A stretch of 64,000 nt of DNA from contig NZ_JAGIYY010000002.1 of NCBI RefSeq assembly GCF_017813335.1, forward strand, positions 124,001-188,000, given 5' to 3'. The DNA comes from Tianweitania sediminis. GTDB taxonomy: Bacteria; Pseudomonadota; Alphaproteobacteria; Rhizobiales; Rhizobiaceae. Shown piece after piece: positions 56,721 to 64,000 of this stretch. The translations under genes were made by a program, and so were the position numbers. The notes below the pieces were generated by a model. It had not been told where the DNA came from. It saw only the letters and a list, made by a program, of their open reading frames with translations, and did no database searches. Positions within the stretch are counted from its first letter, which is position 1, and every line of letters starts with the position of its first letter.

Positions 56721-58118
56721 CTAGGTCTTCACGATGTGGTCCGCGATCAGGTGGCGCCGCGCCATGGCGTTGCGCGTATCCACCACAAGCGGCGCAAGGG
56801 CAGCAAGCCGCGTATAATCCACCGCGTCGTGATCGGTCACGATCAAGATTGCATCGTAGCGCTCCTCGAGCGGAACCGATTTCTGCCCTTCAAGGGTTGC
56901 GTGCTCACGGGTGCGGGGGATTTCCGGTACATGCGGGTCGTGGTAGGCCGCCGGGCAGCCGCGTTGAAGCAGGGTCGCCAGGATCGCAAGGGCAGGGCTT
57001 TCGCGGATATCCGAAACGTTCTTCTTGTACGCCAAACCAATCACAAGCAGCCGTGCGCGGCTGAGCGACAAGCCGAGTCGACGGTCAAGCTCGCGTTCCA
57101 AGCGCGCCAGAACATAGCCCGGCATGGAGGCGTTGATCTCGCCGGCAAGCTCGATGAACTTCGTGTTGATCCCGAACTCCTTGCTTTTCCAGGTGAGGTA
57201 GAAGGGATCGATGGGGATGCAGTGGCCGCCGAGACCGGGCCCAGGGTAGAACGGCATGAAGCCGAAAGGCTTCGTGGCGGCCGCGTCGATCACATCCCAA
57301 ACGTCCACGCCCATCGCGTCGTAGATGATCTTGAGCTCGTTCACGAGCGCGATGTTGACAGCTCGGAAGATGTTTTCCGTGACTTTGGAGGCTTCCGCGA
57401 TCTTGAGCGAATTGACGCGCACGATGCGCTCCACCACGAGCGAATAAAAGTGCTCAGCAAGCCCGCCGGCCACGTCCCCGTCGCCGCCCACCACTTTCGG
57501 AATGGTGGTGGTGGAAAACTGGGTGGCGCCGGGGTCTTCCCGTTCGGGCGAAAAGGCCAGAAAGAAATCCGCGCCCGAAATCAGCCCGGTGGTTTGGAGA
57601 AGCGGTTTTACGACCTCCTCGGTGGTGCCGGGGTAAGTGGTGGACTCCAGCACGACAAGTTGGCCAAGGCGCAGACTGTCGGCAATGGTCGCAGCCGTGG
57701 TGACGACATAGCGAAGGTCTGGCTCCCTGTGATGCGAAAGTGGCGTGGGCACGCAGATCACGATGACGTCGCAATCGCGCAGCCGCCTGAAATCGTCTGT
57801 TGCCGCGAACCGGCCCGCATCGAGGAGCCGCTGTAGCTCACTCGATGGAAGCGCATCGATATGGGACCGGCCGGCATTGAGCCCATCGACCTTCACCGGA
57901 TCTATATCGAACCCCGTCACCGCAAACCCGCTCCGACCACAGGCGGCGGCGAGCGGCAGGCCGACATAGCCCAGTCCGATGATGCCGATCTGAGCGGTGC
58001 GCGCTTGAAGCCGCGCCGTCAGTTGGGCAGCCACATCCGGTTGAGGATTTGCAGCGAGTGCGCCACCCGCCGAACTCCGTCCTGGGCGAAGAAGATCGTG
58101 AAGTAGGTCGAGCGTCAT
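56721..58118 (-). CDS. UDP-N-acetyl sugar 6-dehydrogenase (WbpA/TviB-like)
   Basis: 465 residues. NAD loop IGIIGLGYVGLPLAAACG, LESTTYPGTTEEVVKPLL, and the catalytic Cys in GPGLGGHCIPIDPFYLTWK; three-domain nucleotide-sugar dehydrogenase. The subfamily oxidises UDP-GlcNAc or UDP-ManNAc to the uronic acid. An N-terminal extension of about 40 residues precedes the fold. Its start overlaps the glycosyltransferase stop by four bases. With the WecB-type epimerase in the same cluster, a ManNAcA- or GlcNAcA-containing polysaccharide is likely. Confidence 0.92.
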   Translation of the reverse strand: MTLDLLHDLLRPGRSSAGGALAANPQPDVAAQLTARLQARTAQIGIIGLGYVGLPLAAACGRSGFAVTGFDIDPVKVDGLNAGRSHIDALPSSELQRLLDAGRFAATDDFRRLRDCDVIVICVPTPLSHHREPDLRYVVTTAATIADSLRLGQLVVLESTTYPGTTEEVVKPLLQTTGLISGADFFLAFSPEREDPGATQFSTTTIPKVVGGDGDVAGGLAEHFYSLVVERIVRVNSLKIAEASKVTENIFRAVNIALVNELKIIYDAMGVDVWDVIDAAATKPFGFMPFYPGPGLGGHCIPIDPFYLTWKSKEFGINTKFIELAGEINASMPGYVLARLERELDRRLGLSLSRARLLVIGLAYKKNVSDIRESPALAILATLLQRGCPAAYHDPHVPEIPRTREHATLEGQKSVPLEERYDAILIVTDHDAVDYTRLAALAPLVVDTRNAMARRHLIADHIVKT

Positions 58119-59371
58119 GGAAGAACGATCTCCTGGGCCGCGCGGCGCGAAGGAACAGCGGCTTCGATCGCCAGCAGCATGAGCCTTGCAAGAACGGGAC
58201 GCGTGTAATTGCGGATGGCAGCGGTGCAGTTCACCCGCATGCGGGCGCGACCCTGCGGGTCGTTCTTGAGCGCAAGGATCGCGGCAGCCAGAGCGGCCGG
58301 ATCTTCCGGTGGTACCGGCAATCCGACCCCATGGCGCGCCACAATGTCCGCGGCTTCTCCGCGCACGCCGAGCAGGGTGGGGATGCCCATCGCCATGGCC
58401 TCAAACAGCTTGGACGGGATCACGGCTTCGAAAAGTGGATCGCGGCGCAAGTGGATCACCGAAAGGTCGAGCAGGGACCAGAAGCGAGCGACCTGATCCT
58501 TCGGCACACTGTCGAGGAAAAGAAGGTTGGACAGGCCCTCATCCGCTGCGCGGGCTTGCAGCGTGCGTTTTTCGGCGCCGTCGCCGAGCATCAGGATGCG
58601 GATATCGTTCGCGCCGCGTTCCCGCAGCAGCCTTGCGGTGTCGATCAGCGCGTCCAAGCCGTGCGCCAGCCCGTGAGTGCCGATGTAGCCGACCACGAAG
58701 GTGTCGCTGAGCCGCATCTGCGCGGAAAGCTGCGGATCTTTGGGCATGGGCTGGAAGCGTCGGAGATCCGCGCCATTGGTGACAACGGTGATCTTATCCG
58801 CATCGATCCCGCGTGCCGCGAGGATGCGCTTGGTGGCTCGGGTCACCGTCACGATCAGCGCCGCCCTACGGTAAAGAAAGAGCTCGACCTTCTCCATTAG
58901 TGCGAGGAGCCACGTGGATTTCATGGCACCCACGGCGCGGATCGACTCCGGCCAAAGATCGCGGACTTCCATTACGAAGTGGAGGCGTCGAACCGCGCCG
59001 ACAAGCCAGGCGGCACAAGCGGTGAAGAACTGCGGCGAGGTGCCGACCACCACATCGACGCGTCGCACGAAGCAGGCCGCGATGGCGGCGCTGAGCATGA
59101 AGCTCAGATAATCGAGGGTCCTCCACAAGAACCCTTCATTGGCGAAGATCAAGGTACCGACGCGGACCACCCGGATACCGCTGATGGTTTCGCTTTGCCA
59201 AAGCTTGTTGCGGTAGCCCGGATAAACGATGCCGCGTGGGAAGTTCGGCACTCCGGTGATCACCGTCACCTGGTGGCCTGCCGCGACCCATTCGCGGCAG
59301 TGCTCGTAGGTGCGGCTTGCCGGAGCATTGACCTCAGGAACGAAGTTGTCCGAAAGGAAAAGGATGTGCAT
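58115..59371 (-). CDS. Glycosyltransferase family 4 (WbuB-like)
   Basis: 418 residues. N-terminal MHILFLSDNFVPEVNAPASR and VITGVPNFPRGIVYPGYRNK, and the donor-binding VIPSKLFEAMAMGIPTLLGV, are those of GT4 enzymes such as WbuB (L-fucosamine transferase). Transfers a sugar from a nucleotide sugar to a lipid-linked glycan in the cytoplasm. Start ATG at 59371 matches the family; a GTG four codons up is in frame. A near-consensus CtrA-type site lies 28-42 bases upstream. Confidence 0.9.
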   Translation of the reverse strand: MHILFLSDNFVPEVNAPASRTYEHCREWVAAGHQVTVITGVPNFPRGIVYPGYRNKLWQSETISGIRVVRVGTLIFANEGFLWRTLDYLSFMLSAAIAACFVRRVDVVVGTSPQFFTACAAWLVGAVRRLHFVMEVRDLWPESIRAVGAMKSTWLLALMEKVELFLYRRAALIVTVTRATKRILAARGIDADKITVVTNGADLRRFQPMPKDPQLSAQMRLSDTFVVGYIGTHGLAHGLDALIDTARLLRERGANDIRILMLGDGAEKRTLQARAADEGLSNLLFLDSVPKDQVARFWSLLDLSVIHLRRDPLFEAVIPSKLFEAMAMGIPTLLGVRGEAADIVARHGVGLPVPPEDPAALAAAILALKNDPQGRARMRVNCTAAIRNYTRPVLARLMLLAIEAAVPSRRAAQEIVLP

Positions 59372-59398
59372 GTTGCACGACACTCAAGATACGCATGA

Positions 59399-59413
59399 CT
59401 AACGCAAAGTTAA
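59399..59413. promoter_or_regulatory. Near-consensus CtrA-type site upstream of the glycosyltransferase gene
   Basis: CTAACGCAAAGTTAA has the TTAA-N7-TTAA spacing with one mismatch in the first half. It lies in the 83-base gap between the glycosyltransferase start and the heparinase-like gene's stop. Confidence 0.3.
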
Positions 59414-59454
59414 CGTCTTGTAGTGTGACAAACATTATTCAGATTACAAGTAGC

Positions 59455-61086
59455 TCAGGAGGCTGAAGCGAAAATAAACTTCAAGGACGATCTGTTTCCT
59501 TCCAGCCTGACGCAAAGACACTGCGTCGGCATGCTTTCTCCGAAGCGAGGGTGGTAGGTGGCCGCCTCCACCCAGGCGGTGCCGGCATCGCAGGTCCACT
59601 GCAGGATTTCGCGGACCGCTCCGGTAGCGGACCCGGTCTGCCTGTGGTGAAGGAGTGTGATTTCCGGCGCAAAATGAAAACGTGCGATCGCCAGTCGTGG
59701 CGGTCCTGAAAGCTCGTCCGTCACTTGGAGGCTGTTGGTGTCCAGCACCCATTCACGTTTGTGGATCGGTTTGCCGCGGAGCCGAGCATACCCGTCATGA
59801 TCCGCAACGAGGCGCATCTGGTGCTCGCCGGCGCTGGCAAGATGCAGGCGTGGCCGCGCGCGACGGGCCACGCGAAAGGCAGCCCACACTTCCGACGAAT
59901 CCCGATCGTCCAACACAACCGTGTTGTGCGCTGCCGTTCCGCGCTGCCTTTGCCGTTCCAGGCCGGTGGCGTAGTCGGACGTGCCTGAGTTTACCAGCAC
60001 GCGCTCTCCGCCGAGCGACAGTTCGAAGGACAAGGTGTCGGCATGCGCATGGCCGGGCTGGTGATCCGGCCCGAGCTCGGCGACATCGGCCAGAAGAACG
60101 GCGCGGTGGGTTTGCAGCCGCCAGTAGCCCGATGCGGCAAAGCCTGACAGCCCGACCGGTGGCGGCGGGGGCGGCGTGAAGCCGAGGCGCTCCGCATAAG
60201 CCATCAGCGCGGAAGGCTGCGCCGCCACTTCCAGCGCTGTGTCGTTGAAGAAGCTGATGTCGCCGTCCGGATGCGTCATGCCTCGAAGCCAAGCAAGCAT
60301 CGGCTCGATGGTTGACGCCGCGAGAGCTGTAGGTGGGTCGGCGGTGGAAGCCAAACAGCGCCGAAGGTTTAGGAGATCCAGCAGATCCACCAGCACGAGG
60401 GAGTGATACATCGGGCTGCGCTCGTAATGGCCGCCATCCGGCAGGATCTGTTGGGGCAATTCGCGCAGCAGGATCGCGCTGCCCGTGGCATACCAATCTT
60501 CGGCTTCATCGCCCTGGAAGCGCAGCCCGGCGAAGCAAAGCGCAATCGCGTTCGCCAGGAGGTGATTGCCTGAAAGATGATGCTCGACGCGCGTCTTGAG
60601 CCAGCGCGCCTGCATGGCCAGGCTTGTCACGGCATCCGGCCCGAGCGGCAGGCCGGCTTGTTCCGCCTTGATCCAGTTCACGATGCGCCGCGCGGTCGGG
60701 TAGGGCTCCCAGCCAGTGCCGCGTGCGGGAGGATTGTCGCGGATCCAGAAGGCGATCAGCGCCGTGTGCCAGGCCCGCCGTTCCGCCGCGTCCGTTGCGG
60801 TGAGATCATCGAAGTAGTGGAGGTTGTAGCGCCAAAGTCGGGACTGGTTTGAAGGATTCCACCCGTCCACAACTGTGCCTTCCTGGCCGAGAAAGGAAAA
60901 GCTCTGCGGACCCGTCATGCTGGCAACCCGTTCTGCCGACGGGGTCCAGGAACCGAGGCGTGGCCGCAGCGGTGGCGGCGGACGCGTGTCTACGCCCGGG
61001 CGGATGAAGCGAAAACGGAGCCGGTGAAAAATCTGGCCGATGCGAAGATGGCGGACCGTTTGGCCGTAAAGCAGGACGCGCCACAT
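59455..61086 (-). CDS. Heparinase II/III-like (alginate lyase family) protein
   Basis: 543 residues. The N-terminal half is the alpha/alpha barrel (WRYNLHYFDDL, HHLSGNHLLANAIALCFAGL, GGHYERSPMYHSLVLVDLLD with Tyr and His that act in lyases); the C-terminal half is the beta sheet domain with GHAHADTLSFELSLGG. No signal peptide is visible (it starts MWRVLLYGQTVRHLRIGQIF), unlike secreted lyases. In polysaccharide clusters such proteins are common; they may trim or modify the chain. ATG at 61086 overlaps the wecB stop. Confidence 0.87.
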   Translation of the reverse strand: MWRVLLYGQTVRHLRIGQIFHRLRFRFIRPGVDTRPPPPLRPRLGSWTPSAERVASMTGPQSFSFLGQEGTVVDGWNPSNQSRLWRYNLHYFDDLTATDAAERRAWHTALIAFWIRDNPPARGTGWEPYPTARRIVNWIKAEQAGLPLGPDAVTSLAMQARWLKTRVEHHLSGNHLLANAIALCFAGLRFQGDEAEDWYATGSAILLRELPQQILPDGGHYERSPMYHSLVLVDLLDLLNLRRCLASTADPPTALAASTIEPMLAWLRGMTHPDGDISFFNDTALEVAAQPSALMAYAERLGFTPPPPPPVGLSGFAASGYWRLQTHRAVLLADVAELGPDHQPGHAHADTLSFELSLGGERVLVNSGTSDYATGLERQRQRGTAAHNTVVLDDRDSSEVWAAFRVARRARPRLHLASAGEHQMRLVADHDGYARLRGKPIHKREWVLDTNSLQVTDELSGPPRLAIARFHFAPEITLLHHRQTGSATGAVREILQWTCDAGTAWVEAATYHPRFGESMPTQCLCVRLEGNRSSLKFIFASAS

Positions 61087-62177
61087 CACGCGGGGAGCAA
61101 CCGGCCGAGTGCTGCAACGATGCGCGTGCCGGCTTGACCGTCCCAGAGCGGGGGAATGATGCCGGTCTTCCATTGTCCGGCAAGCACGCGGCGCATTGCA
61201 TCGCGAAGCCGGTCGGGATCGCTGCCAAGGATCTCGTTTGTTCCGAGGGCGACGGTTTCCGGCCGCTCGGTTGTGCTGCGCAAGGTGAGGCAGGGCACCT
61301 GCAACACGGTGGTTTCTTCTGAAACGCCGCCGGAGTCGGTGATCACCGCCTTGGCGTGCTCCACAAGGAAGTTGAAGGCAAGGTAAGGCTGCGGGTCCAC
61401 GGTTCTGAGCGTAACCGGCATCGGACCGCAGGCGGCAAGCACCGACCGCGTTCGGGGATGAACCGGAAAAATTACGGGCAGCCCGGCTGCGGCTTGGCAG
61501 ACCGTGTGCAGAAGCTGCGACAGCACCTGAGGGCAATCCACATTTGCGGGACGATGCAGCGTCAGAACGAAGTAGCGCCCCGGATGGAGGTCGCCCGCGA
61601 AAGCCGGTGCTCGGAACCGATCCCGATGGGCAAGCAGCGTGTCGATCATCGTGTTGCCGACAAAGAAGATGCGGCTCTCGGCAACACCGCCGGCCCGCAG
61701 GTTGGCGTTGGCCACTTCGCTCGTCGTGAAGAACCAGTTGGTGATGGCATCGGTGGCGAGCCGATTGATTTCTTCGGGCATCGACCAGTCGCCCGAGCGA
61801 ATGCCGCCTTCCACATGGGCAACCGGAATGCCGGCCTTCTGACTGACCAGCGCACAGGCCAGTGTCGAGGTGACATCGCCAACCACCACGCAGGCCGCAC
61901 TGCGCTGTCGGGCAAGCAGCGCCTCGTAGCCGATCATGATCGCGCCGGTCTGCGTCGCCTGGCTGCCGCTACCGGCGCCGAGGTTGATGTCCGGCTGCGG
62001 AATGCCGAGTTCGTCGAAGAAGCTCTGCGACATCGCCTGGTCGTAGTGCTGGCCGGTATGAACGAGGCGCGCGCGCAGGTGCCCCCCTGCCGCACGATGC
62101 GCCTCAAGTGCCGCCATGATGGCGGCGATCTTGATGAAGTTCGGCCGCGCGCCGGCAATCACGTCGATGAGCGTCAT
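61086..62177 (-). CDS. wecB: Non-hydrolysing UDP-N-acetylglucosamine 2-epimerase
   Basis: 363 residues. Family marks: GARPNFIKIAAIMAALE, HTGQHYDQAMSQSFFDELGI, HVEGGIRSGDWSMPEEINRL and the C-terminal TDSGGVSEETTVLQVPCLTL with RSTTERPET. Converts UDP-GlcNAc to UDP-ManNAc. Start ATG at 62177; the frame runs ten codons further. Seven bases after the bi-domain oxidoreductase; overlaps the next gene by one base. Confidence 0.96.
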   Translation of the reverse strand: MTLIDVIAGARPNFIKIAAIMAALEAHRAAGGHLRARLVHTGQHYDQAMSQSFFDELGIPQPDINLGAGSGSQATQTGAIMIGYEALLARQRSAACVVVGDVTSTLACALVSQKAGIPVAHVEGGIRSGDWSMPEEINRLATDAITNWFFTTSEVANANLRAGGVAESRIFFVGNTMIDTLLAHRDRFRAPAFAGDLHPGRYFVLTLHRPANVDCPQVLSQLLHTVCQAAAGLPVIFPVHPRTRSVLAACGPMPVTLRTVDPQPYLAFNFLVEHAKAVITDSGGVSEETTVLQVPCLTLRSTTERPETVALGTNEILGSDPDRLRDAMRRVLAGQWKTGIIPPLWDGQAGTRIVAALGRLLPA

Positions 62178-62184
62178 GAACGGA

Positions 62185-64000
62185 TTACCGGCGCAGGGTC
62201 TCGGCAAGGTCGAGCGTCACGCGCGCGACCTCAAACAGTTCCTCGGCGGGAATAGGCTCCGGGCCGTTGTTGCGGATCGCCTGCAGAAAGGCCGCTGCGC
62301 ACCCATCCTGGCCCTTGTTCTGCCGCCAAAGGGGCATCGGCCGTACGGCGGGACGTCCAAAGCTGCGGATGCGGCGGAAGTTGTCGATGACGGTGATGGT
62401 ACCGTCGCAGAACACTTCGAGCCGCTCCTTCGGAAAAGTGCTGGCGCCATTGGCAAGGTAATGCACGGTTCCGGTGCAGCCGTTCGTGAAGGCAAGCTGC
62501 AGCGTGGCGACATCGCCGCGGCCGCAAGCGCTTGCCTGCGTAATCGGAGCTCCTGCCAGATGGCGCAGGAGATCCACGAAGTGGCAGGCTTCGCCGGTGA
62601 TGCGCCCGCCTTCTTCGTCTTGTTGCGTCCAGTGGCTGGCAGGAACGATGCCGGCATTGACGGTCATTATGAGGGTTGCCGGACCGCTGCGCCGAACAAG
62701 CGTCTGCTTCACGGCCGCAACATGCGGGGCGAACCGACGGTTGAAACCGACGGTGAGCAGCGGCGGTTGTGACAGGCCGCGGCTTGCGGTCCATGCCTCT
62801 TGCACGGACGCAAGACCTTCGCGATCTACAGCAAGGGGCTTTTCAACAAAGACATGCTTGCCAGCGTTTAGAGCCGCGGCAACCAGTGCCGCGTGGGAGG
62901 AATGACGCGTGGCGATCACAACCGCTTCGACGGCGGCGTTGTGCAGCAGCGCCTCCACGCTTGTGCCCGCATGATGGAAACCGAACCTGCGCTGGGCGTG
63001 GAGTGCGGCAAGACCGTTGCGCGCCACGACCTCATGAAATGATGCGTCCGCGCGCTTGAATGCTGGGAGCAGGGTCCGCATCGCATAATCCCCAGCACCG
63101 ATGACCCCGACCGCGGGATTTCTTCCGGGCGAGGGTGGGCGAAACGGCACCACTTGGGGGGCGAGGGGTTTTGGCTCCTGCTGCCGCTCGGGATAGCTGA
63201 GCAGGATCCCGAGCGAGGGCGCCGCACTGTCCACCAACTCGTAGGCCGCTTCCGCCTGATCGATGGCGAAGCGATGGGAAATCAGCGGTTCCAGCTGCAG
63301 TTGGCCGGCCGCCATGGTGTCGAGGGCAGCTTCGAAGTTGCGCTGAGCAGTCCAGCGCACGAAAGGGGCAGGGTAATCCTGGCCGGCTTCTTCATAGGCT
63401 GGATCATGCCGGCCGGGCCCGTAGGAGCACGATACCTGGAACGACAGTTCTTTCTCGTAGAAGTCTGCCCGATCGAGCTGCAGCCCACTCACGCCCACAA
63501 GCACGATCCGCCCGCGTTTGCGTGACATCGTGGCTGCGAGGCGCACCGGATCGCTGCTGCGGGTGGCGGCTGCAATCACCACCGCGTCGATTCCGCGAGC
63601 TCGCGAAAAAGCCTGTGCAACAGGCAAGGGAGCCTGGCTTCCCAGTGTGACCGTTTCGGCGCCGAACTGCGCGGCCAGCGCGACGCGCGCAGGATCGAAG
63701 TCGAGGCCGAGCACGCGGCACCCCTGGGCGTGCAGCAGTTGCACCGTCAGCAAACCGACGAGCCCGAGGCCGATCACGGCCACGCACTCACCGAATGTGG
63801 GCTGCGCGAGGCGCAGCCCTTGTAAAGCGATGGCCGTGATCACCGTGAAGGCGGCTTGATCATCGCTCACGGCATCTGGAACGCGCGCGCAAAGCGTCGC
63901 GGGCACGGAAATGATCTCGGCATGGCTGCCGTTGGACGCAATGCGGTCGCCGACGCGCCATTCGCTGGTACCTGGGCCGGCATCAACCACGGTTCCGACG
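62185..64000 (-). CDS. Bi-domain oxidoreductase: zinc-alcohol dehydrogenase fused to Gfo/Idh/MocA (5' end cut by window)
   Basis: At least 605 codons; the frame is still open at base 64000, so the N-terminus lies outside. Residues near the visible start belong to the catalytic and NAD domains of an MDR alcohol dehydrogenase (VAVIGLGLVGLLTVQLLHAQ, GCRVLGLDFDPARVALAAQF). From about residue 290 a second Rossmann fold of the Gfo/Idh/MocA family begins (PAVGVIGAGDYAMRTLLPAF, HVFVEKPLAVDREGL, VGFNRRFAPH). Fused proteins of this type recur in surface-polysaccharide clusters with heparinase-like, WecB and GT4 genes, as here. The reaction is unknown; modification of a nucleotide sugar is the likely theme. 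Confidence 0.88.
   Translation of the reverse strand, partial: VGTVVDAGPGTSEWRVGDRIASNGSHAEIISVPATLCARVPDAVSDDQAAFTVITAIALQGLRLAQPTFGECVAVIGLGLVGLLTVQLLHAQGCRVLGLDFDPARVALAAQFGAETVTLGSQAPLPVAQAFSRARGIDAVVIAAATRSSDPVRLAATMSRKRGRIVLVGVSGLQLDRADFYEKELSFQVSCSYGPGRHDPAYEEAGQDYPAPFVRWTAQRNFEAALDTMAAGQLQLEPLISHRFAIDQAEAAYELVDSAAPSLGILLSYPERQQEPKPLAPQVVPFRPPSPGRNPAVGVIGAGDYAMRTLLPAFKRADASFHEVVARNGLAALHAQRRFGFHHAGTSVEALLHNAAVEAVVIATRHSSHAALVAAALNAGKHVFVEKPLAVDREGLASVQEAWTASRGLSQPPLLTVGFNRRFAPHVAAVKQTLVRRSGPATLIMTVNAGIVPASHWTQQDEEGGRITGEACHFVDLLRHLAGAPITQASACGRGDVATLQLAFTNGCTGTVHYLANGASTFPKERLEVFCDGTITVIDNFRRIRSFGRPAVRPMPLWRQNKGQDGCAAAFLQAIRNNGPEPIPAEELFEVARVTLDLAETLRR

Noticed and set aside
59455-61536. 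The 693-codon form of the heparinase-like gene
   Set aside because: The first 150 codons overlap wecB in another frame and show no similarity; the ATG at 61086 overlapping the wecB stop is the natural start.

Overview
The window reads as chromosomal DNA of a GC-rich alphaproteobacterium, most likely of the order Hyphomicrobiales (Rhizobiales). Pointers are the ALA-synthase (C4) type of hemA, UPF0262 beside hisD, a large soluble PdhS-like PAS kinase with a CtrA-type box in front of it, a tRNA-His without the extra 5' G and with A73, an Entner-Doudoroff operon zwf-pgl-edd, and a small RNA with two anti-Shine-Dalgarno loops of the kind known from rhizobia. I see no phage genes, insertion sequences or CRISPR array. 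Gene order is dense, and only 23296-23649 exceeds 300 bases without a protein gene; it holds the small RNA.

Layout. 1-7.9 kb: end of a PPK2-type polyphosphate kinase (cut by the window edge), phoR-phoU without the usual pst/phoB genes, a LuxR-type response regulator convergent with a giant sodium/solute-symporter hybrid kinase, and mscL. 7.9-12 kb: a PLP aminotransferase, hemA with an FNR/FixK-type box upstream, a small zinc-ribbon protein and an HPP-CBS membrane protein. 12-18.2 kb: a minus-strand housekeeping run murA, DUF2948, hisD, UPF0262, low-molecular-weight phosphatase, infA, maf, yacG, tRNA-Phe. 18.3-24.7 kb: tRNA-Thr, cysQ, a crotonase, a quinoprotein glucose dehydrogenase split into two genes, the small RNA and galE.

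24.9-33.2 kb: folD, a GlxA-type regulator, a homoserine-dehydrogenase-like SAF protein, proC, and zwf-pgl-edd. 33.3-46.2 kb is a polyamine and C2-carbon region: an aldehyde dehydrogenase, a PuuB-like oxidase and a PuuA-like ligase (with an odd four-helix-bundle gene between the last two), isocitrate lyase with a divergent ScfR/RamB-type regulator, and a complete spermidine/putrescine ABC transporter potFGHI. 46.2-56.7 kb: AsmA, acetoacetyl-CoA synthetase, the PdhS-like kinase, a phasin, tRNA-His and a family III CoA-transferase. 56.7-64 kb: a polysaccharide cluster (nucleotide-sugar dehydrogenase, glycosyltransferase, heparinase II/III-like protein, WecB epimerase, and a bi-domain oxidoreductase cut by the window end).

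Working together: Gcd, Zwf, Pgl and Edd form a glucose-to-Entner-Doudoroff route. The Pot importer, PuuA, PuuB and the aldehyde dehydrogenase form a putrescine-to-GABA route. Isocitrate lyase, acetoacetyl-CoA synthetase, the phasin and the symporter-kinase fit growth on acetate, fatty acids and polyhydroxybutyrate. The most unusual items are the double anti-SD small RNA, the split Gcd with a long Pro/Ala linker, the four-helix-bundle protein lacking its family signature, and the FNR-type and CtrA-type boxes.
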